64,000 bases of DNA from Pseudofrankia sp. DC12 (GCF_000966285.1 NZ_KQ031391.1:5146430-5210429), one strand, 5' to 3'; shown: positions 43,996 through 52,664, numbered from the stretch's first letter. Translations and numbers: made by a program. The notes: generated from the letters alone by a model not told the origin.

Positions 43996-45207
43996 ATGCT
44001 GACGCTCAAGGCCGCTGGCCTGCTCGATGTCGACACCGGTGAGATCATCCGGCCCGGCATCCTGAAGGTGGAAGGCGAGTACATCGTCGGCGTGGGCGGT
44101 CAGCCCGAGGGTGAGGTCATCGACCTCGGCGACCTGGTGCTCCTGCCCGGTCTGATGGACATGGAGCTCAACCTCCTGATGGGCGGCCCGGGTGAGAACC
44201 AGTTCACCGGGCAGATGCGCGACGACCCGCCGCTGCGGATGATGCGCGCCACCCAGAACGCCCGGCGCACCCTGCGGGCCGGCTTCACGACCGTCCGCAA
44301 CCTGGGCCTGTTCTGCAAGACCGGCGGCTACCTGCTCGACGTGGCGCTGATGAAGGCGATCGACAACGGCTGGGTCGACGGCCCGCGGATCGTTCCGGCC
44401 GGCCATGCGGTCACCCCGACCGGCGGGCATCTCGACCCGACGATGTTCGGCCAGTTCGCCCCGCACGTCCTGCAGCTCTCGGTCGAGGAGGGCCTGGCCA
44501 ACGGCGTCGACGAGGTCATCAAGGCCGTCCGCCACCAGATCAAGCACGGCGCGCAGGTCATCAAGATGTGCGGCTCCGGCGGCACCATGACGCTGTCCGG
44601 CCCTGCCGGCGCGAAGCACTACTCCGACGCGGAGGTGCTCGCGATCACGGACGAGGCGCACCGGCGCGGCCTGCGGGTCGCCGCGCACACGCACGGCTCC
44701 GAGGCCGTGACCCAGATGATCGAGTGCGGCGTCGACTGCATCGAGCACGCCTTCATGATCGACGACGACACCATCAACCTCATGGTCAAGCGGGGCACCT
44801 ACCTTGTCGCCACCCAGGCGCTGATCGACGGCATGGAGGTGCTCAAGTCCTCCGACCCGCGCATCCAGGCGAAGGCCGCGCGGGACTGGCCGAGGGCGAA
44901 AACGTCCATCCGCAACGCGATCGAGGCCGGCGTGAAGATCGCCGTCGGTTCGGACGCGCCCGCGATCCCGCACGGCAAGAACGGCAACGAGCTGGTCACC
45001 CTCGTCGAGCGCGGTATGACTGCGCTGCAGGCGATCCAGGCCGCGACGATCGTCGGGGCCGACCTGATCGACGTCACTGACCGCGGCCGACTCGGCGAGG
45101 GCCTGCTCGCCGACGTCATCGCCGTGCGCGACAACCCGATCGAGGACATCCGGGCGGTGACCCGCGTCCCCTTCGTCCTGAAGGGTGGTAAGCAGTTCAG
45201 CTACTGA
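43996..45207 (+). CDS. amidohydrolase-superfamily protein with altered metal site
   Basis: A 403-residue imidazolonepropionase/prolidase-like amidohydrolase. N-terminal beta-sandwich, LLPGLMDMELNLLMGGPGEN at about residue 52, TTVRNLGL, GHAVTPTGGHLDPTMF, lysine in VIKMCGSGGTM, two histidines in AAHTHGSEAVTQMIECG and IEHAFMI, and the aspartate in GSDAPAIPHG. The HxH metal pair that normally follows PGLID reads MDMELN, so only part of the binuclear site remains. Possibly mononuclear or altered chemistry. SD AAGGAGG before ATG 43996. Confidence 0.87.
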   Translation: MLTLKAAGLLDVDTGEIIRPGILKVEGEYIVGVGGQPEGEVIDLGDLVLLPGLMDMELNLLMGGPGENQFTGQMRDDPPLRMMRATQNARRTLRAGFTTVRNLGLFCKTGGYLLDVALMKAIDNGWVDGPRIVPAGHAVTPTGGHLDPTMFGQFAPHVLQLSVEEGLANGVDEVIKAVRHQIKHGAQVIKMCGSGGTMTLSGPAGAKHYSDAEVLAITDEAHRRGLRVAAHTHGSEAVTQMIECGVDCIEHAFMIDDDTINLMVKRGTYLVATQALIDGMEVLKSSDPRIQAKAARDWPRAKTSIRNAIEAGVKIAVGSDAPAIPHGKNGNELVTLVERGMTALQAIQAATIVGADLIDVTDRGRLGEGLLADVIAVRDNPIEDIRAVTRVPFVLKGGKQFSY

Positions 45208-45277
45208 TCTCGACGGTCCCGATGACCTCGACAGTGCCGAGACCCCAGCTTCCGCGCTCCCAAGTTCGGAGTAGACC

Positions 45278-45709
45278 GTGACCAAACCGAACCGCATCGA
45301 GGATCTGGTCGAGATCCAGCAGACCCTCGCCCGTTATGCGGTGACCATCACCCAGGGCGACATCGAGGGCCTGGTCAAGGTCTTCACTCCCGACGGCACC
45401 TACAGCGCCTTCGGCGACACGTTCGCGCTCAAGGACTTCCCGGCGCTGGTCGCGGCCGCGCCCAAGGGCCTGTTCCTCACCGGCACGCCGGCCATCGACT
45501 TCGCCGACGACGGCATCAACGCGACCGGCACCCAGCCGCTGTGCTTCATCGAGCATTCCGCGCACGACATGCGCATCGGCTACTACCGGGACACCTACCT
45601 GCGCACCGAGGACGGCTGGCGGCTGCGTACCCGGTCGATGACGTTCATCCGCCGCAGCGGCGACCACGACCACGGGATCCCGCACGTCATCGAGCGGATC
45701 AACCTGTGA
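45278..45709 (+). CDS. SnoaL-like/NTF2-fold protein
   Basis: A 143-residue cone-fold protein of the nuclear-transport-factor-2-like group: EDLVEIQQTLARYAVTITQG, VFTPDGTYSAFG, then GYYRDTYLRTEDGWRLRTRS and the C-terminal IPHVIERINL. Members act as small-molecule isomerases, hydrolases, hydratases or binding proteins. GTG start at 45278; its stop overlaps the GTG of the next acyl-CoA dehydrogenase (GTGA), so it belongs to that operon. Confidence 0.85.
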   Translation: MTKPNRIEDLVEIQQTLARYAVTITQGDIEGLVKVFTPDGTYSAFGDTFALKDFPALVAAAPKGLFLTGTPAIDFADDGINATGTQPLCFIEHSAHDMRIGYYRDTYLRTEDGWRLRTRSMTFIRRSGDHDHGIPHVIERINL

Positions 45710-46971
45710 GCGCAGGAGCGAACCCGCGGAGTGGTCGTCCGAGGGACGAGGACGGCCGCGGAGCGGGATCGCGACGGAGCGAACCAGAGACGCAGCGCGC
45801 TCCCGGCCTAGTGCCAGACGGGTTCGTGCCGCCGGTCGACGGCGAGACCGTCACCGTCGAGGAGTTCCGCGCCGCCGTGCGGGCCTGGCTCGACGAGCAC
45901 GCGGCCGAGCTGGCCAAGCCGGCGGACGACCACTCGCTCGACGCGGAGGTCGCCCAGCTCGGCAAGGTCCGCCGCGCGCTCTACGACGCGGGCTGGATGC
46001 GTTACGGCTGGCCGGTCGAGGCCGGTGGCCTCGGCGGGCCGGACGTGCTGCGGGCTGTGCTCGGCGAGGAGGTGGCGAACCGCGACCTGACCGACGCCAC
46101 CAACTTCTCGCTGGTCGAGGTTCTCGCCCCGACGATGATCTCGTACGCCCGGCCCGAGCTCGCGGCCGAGATGCTGCCGCGGCTGCTGTCCGGCCGCGAG
46201 CAGTGGTGCCAGGGCTTCTCCGAGCCTGGCTCCGGCTCCGACCTGGCGTCGCTGACGACCCGCGCCGTCCAGCGCGAGGACGGCAGCTGGGCCGTCAACG
46301 GCCAGAAGGTCTGGACGTCGCTCGCGCAGTACGCCCAGCGCTGCGTCCTGCTCGCCAGGACCGGCCCGGGCCACGCTGGCATCACCGCGTTCTTCCTCGA
46401 CATGGACACCCCCGGCGTCGCCGTCCGGCCGCTGCGCACGATGCACGGCGTCGACGAGTTCGCCGAGGTGTTCTTCGACGACGTCGTGATCCCGGCAGAG
46501 CGGCTGCTCGGGCGGGTGGGCGATGGCTGGAGCCTCGCGATGGACCTGCTGCCGTATGAGCGGTCCACCTGCTTCTGGCACCGGATCACCTACCTGTTCA
46601 CCCGGCTCGACCTGCTGCTGGCCGACGTCGAACAGCAGGGGACCGAGCCCGCCGCGACGACCGACGCCGCGCTCGGCGCCGCCTACCTGGCGCTGCACAC
46701 CATCCGCAGCCGGTCGCGTAACACCCAGCGGCGGCTCGCCGCCGGCGTGCACCTCGGCCCGGAGACGTCCGTCGACAAGATCCTGCTGGCGACCGCGGAC
46801 CAGAAGCTCTTCGACACGGCCCGCGAGGTGCTGCCCGGCACGATCGAGCTGACGGACGCGCACTGGCGCACCGAGTACCTGTACTCGCGGGCGGCGACCA
46901 TCTACGGCGGCACGGCGGAGATCCAGCGCAACATCGTCGCCCGCCGGCTGCTGAACCTGGGCAAGGAGTAG
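45706..46971 (+). CDS. acyl-CoA dehydrogenase, long subunit of a pair
   Basis: Up to 421 residues. RYGWPVEAGGLGGPDV, flavin loop QWCQGFSEPGSGSDLASL, GQKVWTSLAQYAQRCV and C-terminal YGGTAEIQRNIVARRLLNLG. Partner of the short subunit at 46974. The GTG at 45706 overlaps the preceding stop, but residues 2-35 are encoded by a copy of a dispersed repeat (45728-45785) and have no family match; GTG 45811 (VPDGFVPPVDG) would give the family-like length of 386 but lacks a ribosome site. I keep the coupled start. Confidence 0.88.
   Translation: MSAGANPRSGRPRDEDGRGAGSRRSEPETQRAPGLVPDGFVPPVDGETVTVEEFRAAVRAWLDEHAAELAKPADDHSLDAEVAQLGKVRRALYDAGWMRYGWPVEAGGLGGPDVLRAVLGEEVANRDLTDATNFSLVEVLAPTMISYARPELAAEMLPRLLSGREQWCQGFSEPGSGSDLASLTTRAVQREDGSWAVNGQKVWTSLAQYAQRCVLLARTGPGHAGITAFFLDMDTPGVAVRPLRTMHGVDEFAEVFFDDVVIPAERLLGRVGDGWSLAMDLLPYERSTCFWHRITYLFTRLDLLLADVEQQGTEPAATTDAALGAAYLALHTIRSRSRNTQRRLAAGVHLGPETSVDKILLATADQKLFDTAREVLPGTIELTDAHWRTEYLYSRAATIYGGTAEIQRNIVARRLLNLGKE
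45728..45785. repeat. dispersed GAGTGG-CGTCCGAGG repeat inside a coding start
   Basis: Bases 45728-45760 match the reverse complement of 52632-52664 at 31 of 33 positions, and GCGACGGAGCGAACC just after also recurs near 52564-52580. The copy here lacks the hairpin found in the other. It forms the apparent N-terminus of the acyl-CoA dehydrogenase. Confidence 0.75.
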
Positions 46972-46973
46972 GC

Positions 46974-47792
46974 GTGGACGCGCAGGAACGGGACCTTCTC
47001 GCCGAGGCGCTGCGCGGGACGATGACCGACACCCCGGCGGGCGCGGCGCTGGACGTGGCGCTGGCAGAGCTCGGCTGGGCGGACCTGCTCGCCGAGGAGC
47101 CCGCCGACGCGATCCCGCTGGTGTTCGCCCTGCTGGGGCAGACCGGGGCGCACGCTCCGCTGGTCAACGACGTCCTGCTCGCCGCCATCGGCGCACCGAT
47201 CGGCGGTGTCGTCGCGCTGCCCTACGCGGGTGGGCGCACGGTCGTCTGGGAACGGGCCGACGTCGTGGGCGAGGGGACGATCCTCGACGGGCCCGTGCCG
47301 CTGCGGGTCGTGGCGGCGGACGCGGCCGACGGCGGCAAGGCCGCGGCGGACCCGGTGGCGCTGGCCGCCGGCCGCCGCGCGCTCGCCTGGTGGCTCGTCG
47401 GGACCGGGCGCGCGATGCTCGACCTGGCCCGCACCCACGCGTTGGACCGCAACCAGTTCGGCCGCCCGGTCGCGGCCTTCCAGGCGGTCCGGCACCGGCT
47501 CGCCGAGACGTACGTCGCGCTCGAAGGCGCCGAGGCCACGCTGACGGCGGCTGACGACGAGCTCGGCGCGCTGCTGGCGAAGGCGGCCGCCGGCCAGGCG
47601 GCACTGGACGCGGCCCGGCACTGCCAGCAGGTGCTCGGCGGCGTCGGCTTCACCGCCGAGCACGACCTGCACCACCACATCCGCCGGGCCCTCACCCTCG
47701 ACGGCCTGCTCGGCAACAGCCGCGAGCTCACCCGCGAGGCCGGCGCCCTCATCCGCGCCCGCCGCACGGCGCCTCGGCTGGCCCAGCTGTAA
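46974..47792 (+). CDS. acyl-CoA dehydrogenase, short subunit of a pair
   Basis: A 272-residue protein with mainly the C-terminal helical domain: ALAWWLVGTGRAMLDLARTH, DRNQFGRPVAAFQAVRHRLA (R-x-QFG flavin motif) and QQVLGGVGFTAEHDLHHHIR. Shorter even than the 34983 subunit. GTG start two bases after the long subunit's stop. Together they should make an alpha2-beta2 dehydrogenase. Confidence 0.87.
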   Translation: MDAQERDLLAEALRGTMTDTPAGAALDVALAELGWADLLAEEPADAIPLVFALLGQTGAHAPLVNDVLLAAIGAPIGGVVALPYAGGRTVVWERADVVGEGTILDGPVPLRVVAADAADGGKAAADPVALAAGRRALAWWLVGTGRAMLDLARTHALDRNQFGRPVAAFQAVRHRLAETYVALEGAEATLTAADDELGALLAKAAAGQAALDAARHCQQVLGGVGFTAEHDLHHHIRRALTLDGLLGNSRELTREAGALIRARRTAPRLAQL

Positions 47793-47871
47793 CAGACGCG
47801 AACCCATTCCTCGGGGCGGGCGCGTGGGCCGTCGTTCAAGACGCCGTGACGCCTCATCCTCCTGGGCTAGG

Positions 47872-48280
47872 TCAGCTTCGGTAGTTGTCGGCGCGATGGC
47901 AGATGGCATCGAGATGCGCGCTGACGCCCTCGAACACGGTGGTGCCGGGCGCCTGACCCGTCGGCGGCATCGGCGACCAGCGGGGCGAACCATGTCATGG
48001 TGGCCAGGTAGGGCGTCGGGTCGGTCGCCCGGCCGAGCTCCTCCGGCACGGTCGCGAGCTCGACTGCCTCGGCCGTCCCGGTCAGCTCGGTCCAGCCGAG
48101 TTCGGCATAGGTCCGCCAGAGCGGCATCGGGTCGACGCCCTGGTCGGCGACGGACCGGACCAGCGCCGGCGGGCCTTCCTTCGACAGCACATCGCGGACG
48201 GTGGCACGCAGCAGCTGCTGGTCCTCGTCGACTCAAAGAGCATGCCCGTTCCCGCTGACGGTTGGTGACTTTTCAGCCAC
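47872..48280 (-). pseudogene. short-type acyl-CoA dehydrogenase with nonsense and frameshift
   Basis: A GTG at 48280 has a strong AGGAGG six bases upstream. The frame runs 15 codons (VAEKSPTVSGNGHAL), hits TGA at 48233-48235, then continues VDEDQQLLRATVRDVLSKEG, WRTYAELGWTELTG and TPYLATMTWFAPLVA, the N-terminal domain of short-type acyl-CoA dehydrogenases. Near 47960 it shifts frame (TTVFEGVSAHLDA) and ends at 47872; the rest is absent. It is divergent from the TetR gene and shares the 48329-48343 operator. Confidence 0.75.
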
Positions 48281-48326
48281 GAAGGTCCTCCTACGGTCCT
48301 CCTACCGACATTCCGCGCGAACTCAT

Positions 48327-48345
48327 GCGAGAATACTATTCTCCA
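48327..48345. promoter_or_regulatory. palindrome GCGAGAAT-ACT-ATTCTCca
   Basis: GAGAAT (48329-48334), 3-base spacer, ATTCTC (48338-48343). Between the divergent acyl-CoA dehydrogenase pseudogene and the TetR gene at 48435. The TetR protein is the leading candidate to bind it. Confidence 0.7.
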
Positions 48346-48434
48346 ATAATAGAAGCATCCTCTCGCGCGTTGCGCGGACGGAGGGAGCCAAGAGCGCACG
48401 TGGTTGCACGCATAGTGGGGAGTACGTTCTTCCC

Positions 48435-49169
48435 ATGGCGCAGGATCAGGAGCTTGCCGTGAGCACGCTGAGTGAGGAGCCGGCCTGGAAGCAGCGTGCG
48501 GTCGAGCGCTCCACCAAGGCCGCGCGGCTGCGTGCCGAGCGCAAGGTCCAGCAGTTCCTTGAGGCCGCCCAGGACATCATCGTCGAGAAGGGGTCGACCG
48601 ACTTCACCGTACAGGAGGTCGTCGACCGCTCACACCAGTCACTGCGCAGCTTCTATCAGCACTTCGGCGGCAAGCACGAGCTGCTGCTGGCCCTGTTCGA
48701 GAACGCGCTGCGCCGCTCCGCCGACGAGATCCGCGCCGCCGCCACGACCGAGGTCGACCCGCTGGCCGGGCTGGAGCTCGCCGTCCGGATGCTGTTCGCG
48801 AGCTCGCTCCCGGGCCCGGAGAGCCGGCATCCCCTGTTCACGGACTTCGCCACGCAGCTTCTGATGAGCTACCCGGCGGAAGTGCGGTCCGCGCACGAGC
48901 CGATGCTCACCCTGTTCGCCGAGCTGATGGGCCGCGTCGACGCGACCGGTCAGCTGCGCACCGAGCTGCGGCCGCGCCGGGCGGCCGCGATGGTGATGCA
49001 GTCGGTCATGTTCCTCGCCCAGTCGACGGCGGTCGTGGCGGACAGCGAGGGCTCCCACCCGCTCACCGGCGACGAGGTGTGGAATTTCTGCGCCGGGGGG
49101 TTCGTCCGTCCCCTTGTCCGGGTGACGGACGAACCCCGCGCGGCCCGGCCGCCCAGGTCAGCGGGCTGA
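48435..49169 (+). CDS. TetR/AcrR-family transcriptional regulator
   Basis: A 244-residue TetR protein with a longer-than-usual N-terminal lead. RKVQQFLEAAQDIIVEKGST, TVQEVVDRSHQSLRSFYQHF and GGKHELLLALFENALRR make the DNA-binding domain (about residues 35-85). The ligand domain has ESRHPLFTDFATQLLMSYPA. Upstream is a palindrome of the kind found before two amidohydrolase genes, so it may control that set; fatty-acyl or degradative intermediates are plausible ligands. ATG 48435; the open frame back to 48201 is unrelated. Confidence 0.9.
   Translation: MAQDQELAVSTLSEEPAWKQRAVERSTKAARLRAERKVQQFLEAAQDIIVEKGSTDFTVQEVVDRSHQSLRSFYQHFGGKHELLLALFENALRRSADEIRAAATTEVDPLAGLELAVRMLFASSLPGPESRHPLFTDFATQLLMSYPAEVRSAHEPMLTLFAELMGRVDATGQLRTELRPRRAAAMVMQSVMFLAQSTAVVADSEGSHPLTGDEVWNFCAGGFVRPLVRVTDEPRAARPPRSAG
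49097..49137 (+). terminator. hairpin within the end of the TetR gene
   Basis: Arms 49097-49109 and 49125-49137 (GGGGTTCGTCCGT/ACGGACGAACCCC) are perfect 13-base reverse complements, 15-base loop. It overlaps the last coding residues. Confidence 0.55.
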
Positions 49170-49194
49170 GCCCGCCGGGCTAGACCTGGCGGCC

Positions 49195-49557
49195 CTACTG
49201 GTTGCCGACCTCGTGCTCAAGGAACTCGGCGTACTTGGCCTGGGCGGCCTCGAGCTTCGCGGGGATCCACTCGGTGGGTCGAGTAGCTGGAGAACATCTC
49301 GCCGTCGAGCAGCGGCTGCAGGTAGCGCTCCTTCTGCTCCGGCGTGCCATAGTGCGCGATGATCTCGGCGTTCCCGGTGTCCGGGGCCTGGCAGTCGAAG
49401 ATGATCGGCGCCCACGCGGATCGGCCCAGGATCTCGTTCAGCAGCGCCAGCTTCTGTTGACCGAAGCCCTGGCCACCGAGGTCCACGCCGAGGTGCGTCG
49501 CCCACAGGCCGTGGTCGCGCACCTGCTGCTTGAGCGGGTCGATCAGCCGGCGGCGGG
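49195..49557 (-). pseudogene. acyl-CoA dehydrogenase with deleted middle
   Basis: On the minus strand: RRRLIDPLKQQVRDHGLWAT, GGQGFGQQKLALLNEILGRS, NAEIIAHYGTPEQKERYLQP and LLDGEMFSSYST form an acyl-CoA dehydrogenase N-terminal domain. At about 49275 the sequence jumps, out of frame, to PTEWIPAKLEAAQAKYAEFL and EHEVGNQ then TAG at 49195, a typical C-terminus. About 280 residues are missing and the extreme 5' end is absent too. Confidence 0.7.
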
Positions 49558-49604
49558 TGTTGATCCGGACGCGTCGGGCGCGCCAGGCGGAGCCGCCCAG
49601 GGAC

Positions 49605-50627
49605 TCAGGCGGGCTGGTCGCCGGGCAGCCAGTCGATGAGGGCGCCGACGTCCTCCATCGAGCGGAGGGTGTCGTTGAGATGGGTGCACGTCGAGATCCC
49701 GGTGAAGGTGTCGCGGACGTGCCGGCGCAGGCCGTCGGGGCGCAGCCCGACCAGCCGGCCGGCGCTGGCCAGCGCCATCGGGCACTCCTGCCAGGGCAGC
49801 GCGCCGAAGTCCGCCACGCAGCTCGTGAAGGTCGTCGTGTCCGGGTCGACGGTCGCGTGCACGGTGTACTCGTGCAGCGCGGTCTCGATGCCGCCCTCGT
49901 CCATGTGGCTGTCGCGGAAGAAGCACTCGACGCGGATCTCGGGCTCGCCCGGCTCGCGCCAGACGTCGAGGCGCCGCCGCCGGCGCATCCCGTGCTCCGG
50001 CAGCGGGGCGGCCTCGTGCCAGCCGTCCGGGTCGGCGCCCTCGATCGGGCCGACCGCGGGCCCCACCGGCCTGGGTACCCGCCCGGTCTCCTCCAGTCCC
50101 CGCACGATCGTGCCGCCGGTGATCCAGCCGGCGCACAGGTCCGGGTACTGCAGGGCCAGGCCGGCCCGCTTGCGCCCGGTCGCGAACGGAGCCGGTGCCA
50201 GCCGCTGGAGCGCATAGCCGCTGACCAGGAGGGCCGTCGGCAGGTCGTCGAGCAGCTGGAACCGGACCGAGTGGCTGTCCCCGTCGCCAGGCAGCGCGTC
50301 GACGACCCTCTGGCGGAAGCCCGACGCCGCCTGGACACCGAGGAGCGCGTCGAGGCGTGGCTCCGCCGGCTCGGCCTCGATCCGCGCGATGGTCCGGCCC
50401 GGGAAGCCGAGCTCGACGATGACCCGCTGCGCCGCCAGGACCGACACCGAACCGTCGGGGCCGGCCCGAAGGTCGCGGCCGCGCGCGTCGAGGGTGACCG
50501 GCCCCCGCAGCCCGGAGAGCCGCAACGAGTCGTGGGTCGTCGTGCGGCGGACCAGGCCGGGCCGCGGTGGCGGCGTCGCCCCGGCGGGGCCGCCGGGCGC
50601 CGCCGGTCCTGTGAGCAGACTGCTCAT
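49605..50627 (-). CDS. DUF2889 domain protein
   Basis: A 340-residue protein of the DUF2889 group, known from acyl-CoA catabolic loci. RRTTTHDSLRLSGLRGPVTL near the N-terminus, then GRTIARIEAEPAEPRLDALL, HEYTVHATVDPDTTTFTSCV and the conserved C-terminal TGISTCTHLNDTLRSMEDVG. No known enzyme motif. ATG 50627 with GAGGGG about 10 bases upstream; the frame is open much further upstream but that sequence is not protein-like. Confidence 0.8.
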   Translation of the reverse strand: MSSLLTGPAAPGGPAGATPPPRPGLVRRTTTHDSLRLSGLRGPVTLDARGRDLRAGPDGSVSVLAAQRVIVELGFPGRTIARIEAEPAEPRLDALLGVQAASGFRQRVVDALPGDGDSHSVRFQLLDDLPTALLVSGYALQRLAPAPFATGRKRAGLALQYPDLCAGWITGGTIVRGLEETGRVPRPVGPAVGPIEGADPDGWHEAAPLPEHGMRRRRRLDVWREPGEPEIRVECFFRDSHMDEGGIETALHEYTVHATVDPDTTTFTSCVADFGALPWQECPMALASAGRLVGLRPDGLRRHVRDTFTGISTCTHLNDTLRSMEDVGALIDWLPGDQPA

Positions 50628-50686
50628 CAACCAGTCACCCCTCGTCGTGTCGTGACGGCGGCTCAGCCGACCCGGTCGGGCTGGGC

Positions 50687-50945
50687 CTACCCACGCAGCG
50701 CGTCCCGATCCTCGGCGAGGGCGAGTCCCTGGGAGACAAGCCGGTCCGCCGACGACGTGAAGCGTTCGAGGCAGTCCTCGCGCGACCGGTACAGGGCCGC
50801 CACCCGGTCGGCGGGCAGCGGAACGGCCGAGCCGAACAACTGGCAGATCAACGACGGGTTCGGGCCCGGTATGCCCGGCAGGACGTCGACGGGGACCTCC
50901 ACCGGGGGCACCCGGATGCCGCCGCGGGCGATGCAGGCCGCAGCT
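50687..50945 (-). pseudogene. alpha/beta-hydrolase-domain protein, C-terminal remnant
   Basis: Frame reads AACIARGGIRVPPVEVPVDV, ICQLFGSAVPLPADRVAALY and LVSQGLALAEDRDALRG to a stop at 50687, like the C-terminus of the abhydrolase-domain family (PF20091-like) seen next to catabolic genes. The catalytic part is missing. An open frame from ATG 50911 could be translated but would be only 74 residues. Confidence 0.5.
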
Positions 50946-51089
50946 GCAGATGCTGGCGGACTTCATCTCGACCAACTCGCCGCCGATGCAGACCCTCATG
51001 GTTCCGCTGATCCCGAAGCTGCCGGCCGGCGCTGGTCCACACCTCGGCGTCCAAACCGTTCTGGGCGCGATCCCGCTCGGCCCGGGTGC

Positions 51090-51274
51090 CCTCGCATGCC
51101 GGGCTGCGGGCCAGCTTCGTGATCGGCGCCGGCACGGCGGTCCTGTCCTGCCTGATCGCCTGCGCCCTCCCGCGCCACCGGCCGGCCGCGGCGCCGGTGG
51201 CCCCGAGCCCGGCCGCGCGGGCCGCGCTCGGGGCGGAGCGCCTGTCCGAGGCGCTCGCGGTCGCCGGCGACTAG
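51090..51274 (+). pseudogene. MFS-transporter C-terminal remnant
   Basis: AGLRASFVIGAGTAVLSCLI, ACALPRHRP then a polar Ala-rich tail resembles the last helix and tail of drug/sugar MFS permeases. Only one transmembrane segment is left. Between 50946 and 51090 I see nothing assignable. Confidence 0.45.
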
Positions 51275-51283
51275 GGCGCTTCC

Positions 51284-52552
51284 CTAGCTCTGGCTGGCCC
51301 GGCCGCCGCGGGGGACGTCGCGGAACGCGCGGCCGCGGTCGAGTGAGGGCTCGCGTGGCATGCCCAGTACCCGCTCCGAGATGACGTTGCGGGCCATCTC
51401 GGTGGTGCCACCGCCGAGGGTGGCCGTCTGGCGCATGAGGAAGTCGGCGCCGACCTCGCCGCCGGCACCGTCCTCGGCCGACCAGGCCGCCCCCAGCTCG
51501 CCGACGATGTCGAACGCGATCGAGGTGAGCCGGGTGGACGTCACGCCCGCGCACAGCCGGGCGATGGCGGCCGACTGGTCCGACATCTTGCCGCTGCGCA
51601 TGCCGGTGGCGAGCCGGCTCTGGAGCGCGTCGCGCACGAGGTCCAGGGTTCGGCCCTCGCCGACCAGGTCGCGCACCCGCGGGTCCGCCAGGCCGCCGGT
51701 GGAACGCGCGATGTCGAGCACCCAGGACGAGCTGACGCCGTGGATCGAGTTGCCGCCCGTGCTGATCGTGTAGGGCGAGCTGGCGTAGGTCCGCTCGTGG
51801 AACATCCAGCGGGTCCCGACCGTCCAGCCGTCGTCGACCTGGCCGATCCGGGCGGTGTCAGGGACCCGGACGTCGGTCATGAACTCCTGGCAGAACTCCA
51901 TGCCCCCGTTGAGCATCTCGATGCGCTGCACGTCGACGCCCGGCGACTTCAGCGGGAAGATGAAGACGGTCAGGCCGCGGTGCTTGGGCACGTCCCAGTT
52001 GCTCCGGGCCAGGCACAGCGCCCAGTCGGACCACCAGGCGCCGGTCGTCCAGATCTTGGAGCCGTTGAGGTTCCAGTCGTCGCCGTCCCGGGTCGCGGTC
52101 GTGAGGGCGGCCGCGACGTCCGAGCCGCTGGACGGCTCGGACAGGAACTGCATCCAGATCTCCTCGCCCTTGAGGATCGCCGGGATGTGCGCCTGCTTCT
52201 GCTCCTCGGTCCCGAACTCCAGCAGGACCGCCGCACACGGCGCGAACGTCGGCACCTGCAGGCGCGCCGGGTACTCGTAGCCGGCGATCTCCGCGCTGAG
52301 TGCCCGCTGGTACTCGTAGCCCAGGCCCTGGCCGCCGTACTCGCGCGGGAAGCACAGGCCCGCGAGCCCGGCGTCGAAGAGCATCCGCTGGATCTCCCGG
52401 TCGCGGGCGACCGCGGCCAGCTCCTCCTCGTCGGTCCGCGTCGGGCGCAGGATGCCGACCGCTTCGTTGGCCTCCAGCGGCCTCAGGTTCGCACGGATCC
52501 AGGCCCTGGCCCTGGCCCGGAACTCCTCGAGGCTCTCGGTGCTCTCGCTCAT
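51284..52552 (-). CDS. acyl-CoA dehydrogenase, long subunit of a pair
   Basis: A 422-residue acyl-CoA dehydrogenase. GLCFPREYGGQGLGYEY, flavin loop IWMQFLSEPSSGSDVAAALT, NGSKIWTTGAWWSDWALC, EFMTDVRVPDTARIGQVDDG and C-terminal TLGGGTTEMARNVISERVLG. ATG at 52552. Its partner is the 387-residue protein encoded upstream at 52719. Both are minus-strand, with a 166-base gap that carries a dispersed repeat. Confidence 0.92.
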   Translation of the reverse strand: MSESTESLEEFRARARAWIRANLRPLEANEAVGILRPTRTDEEELAAVARDREIQRMLFDAGLAGLCFPREYGGQGLGYEYQRALSAEIAGYEYPARLQVPTFAPCAAVLLEFGTEEQKQAHIPAILKGEEIWMQFLSEPSSGSDVAAALTTATRDGDDWNLNGSKIWTTGAWWSDWALCLARSNWDVPKHRGLTVFIFPLKSPGVDVQRIEMLNGGMEFCQEFMTDVRVPDTARIGQVDDGWTVGTRWMFHERTYASSPYTISTGGNSIHGVSSSWVLDIARSTGGLADPRVRDLVGEGRTLDLVRDALQSRLATGMRSGKMSDQSAAIARLCAGVTSTRLTSIAFDIVGELGAAWSAEDGAGGEVGADFLMRQTATLGGGTTEMARNVISERVLGMPREPSLDRGRAFRDVPRGGRASQS

Positions 52553-52592
52553 GCCGTCCCTCGGGTTCGCTCCGTCGCTTCACTCATCGCCC

Positions 52593-52664
52593 CCCCGCTC
52601 GGCGCATCGGCGCCGAGCGGGGACCCCTGCTCGCGGCCGTCCTGGTCCCTCGGACGGCCACTCC
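52593..52664. repeat. dispersed repeat with 13-bp hairpin
   Basis: Hairpin arms 52593-52605 and 52610-52622 (CCCCGCTCGGCGC/GCGCCGAGCGGGG), loop ATCG, next to 52632-52664, which matches 45728-45760 in reverse orientation at 31 of 33. Between two acyl-CoA dehydrogenase genes. Confidence 0.75.

Noticed and set aside
46974-47792. Short acyl-CoA dehydrogenases as truncated pseudogenes
   Set aside because: The 272- and 314-residue proteins have good starts, no stops and coupled partners, which fits natural short subunits of heteromeric dehydrogenases.
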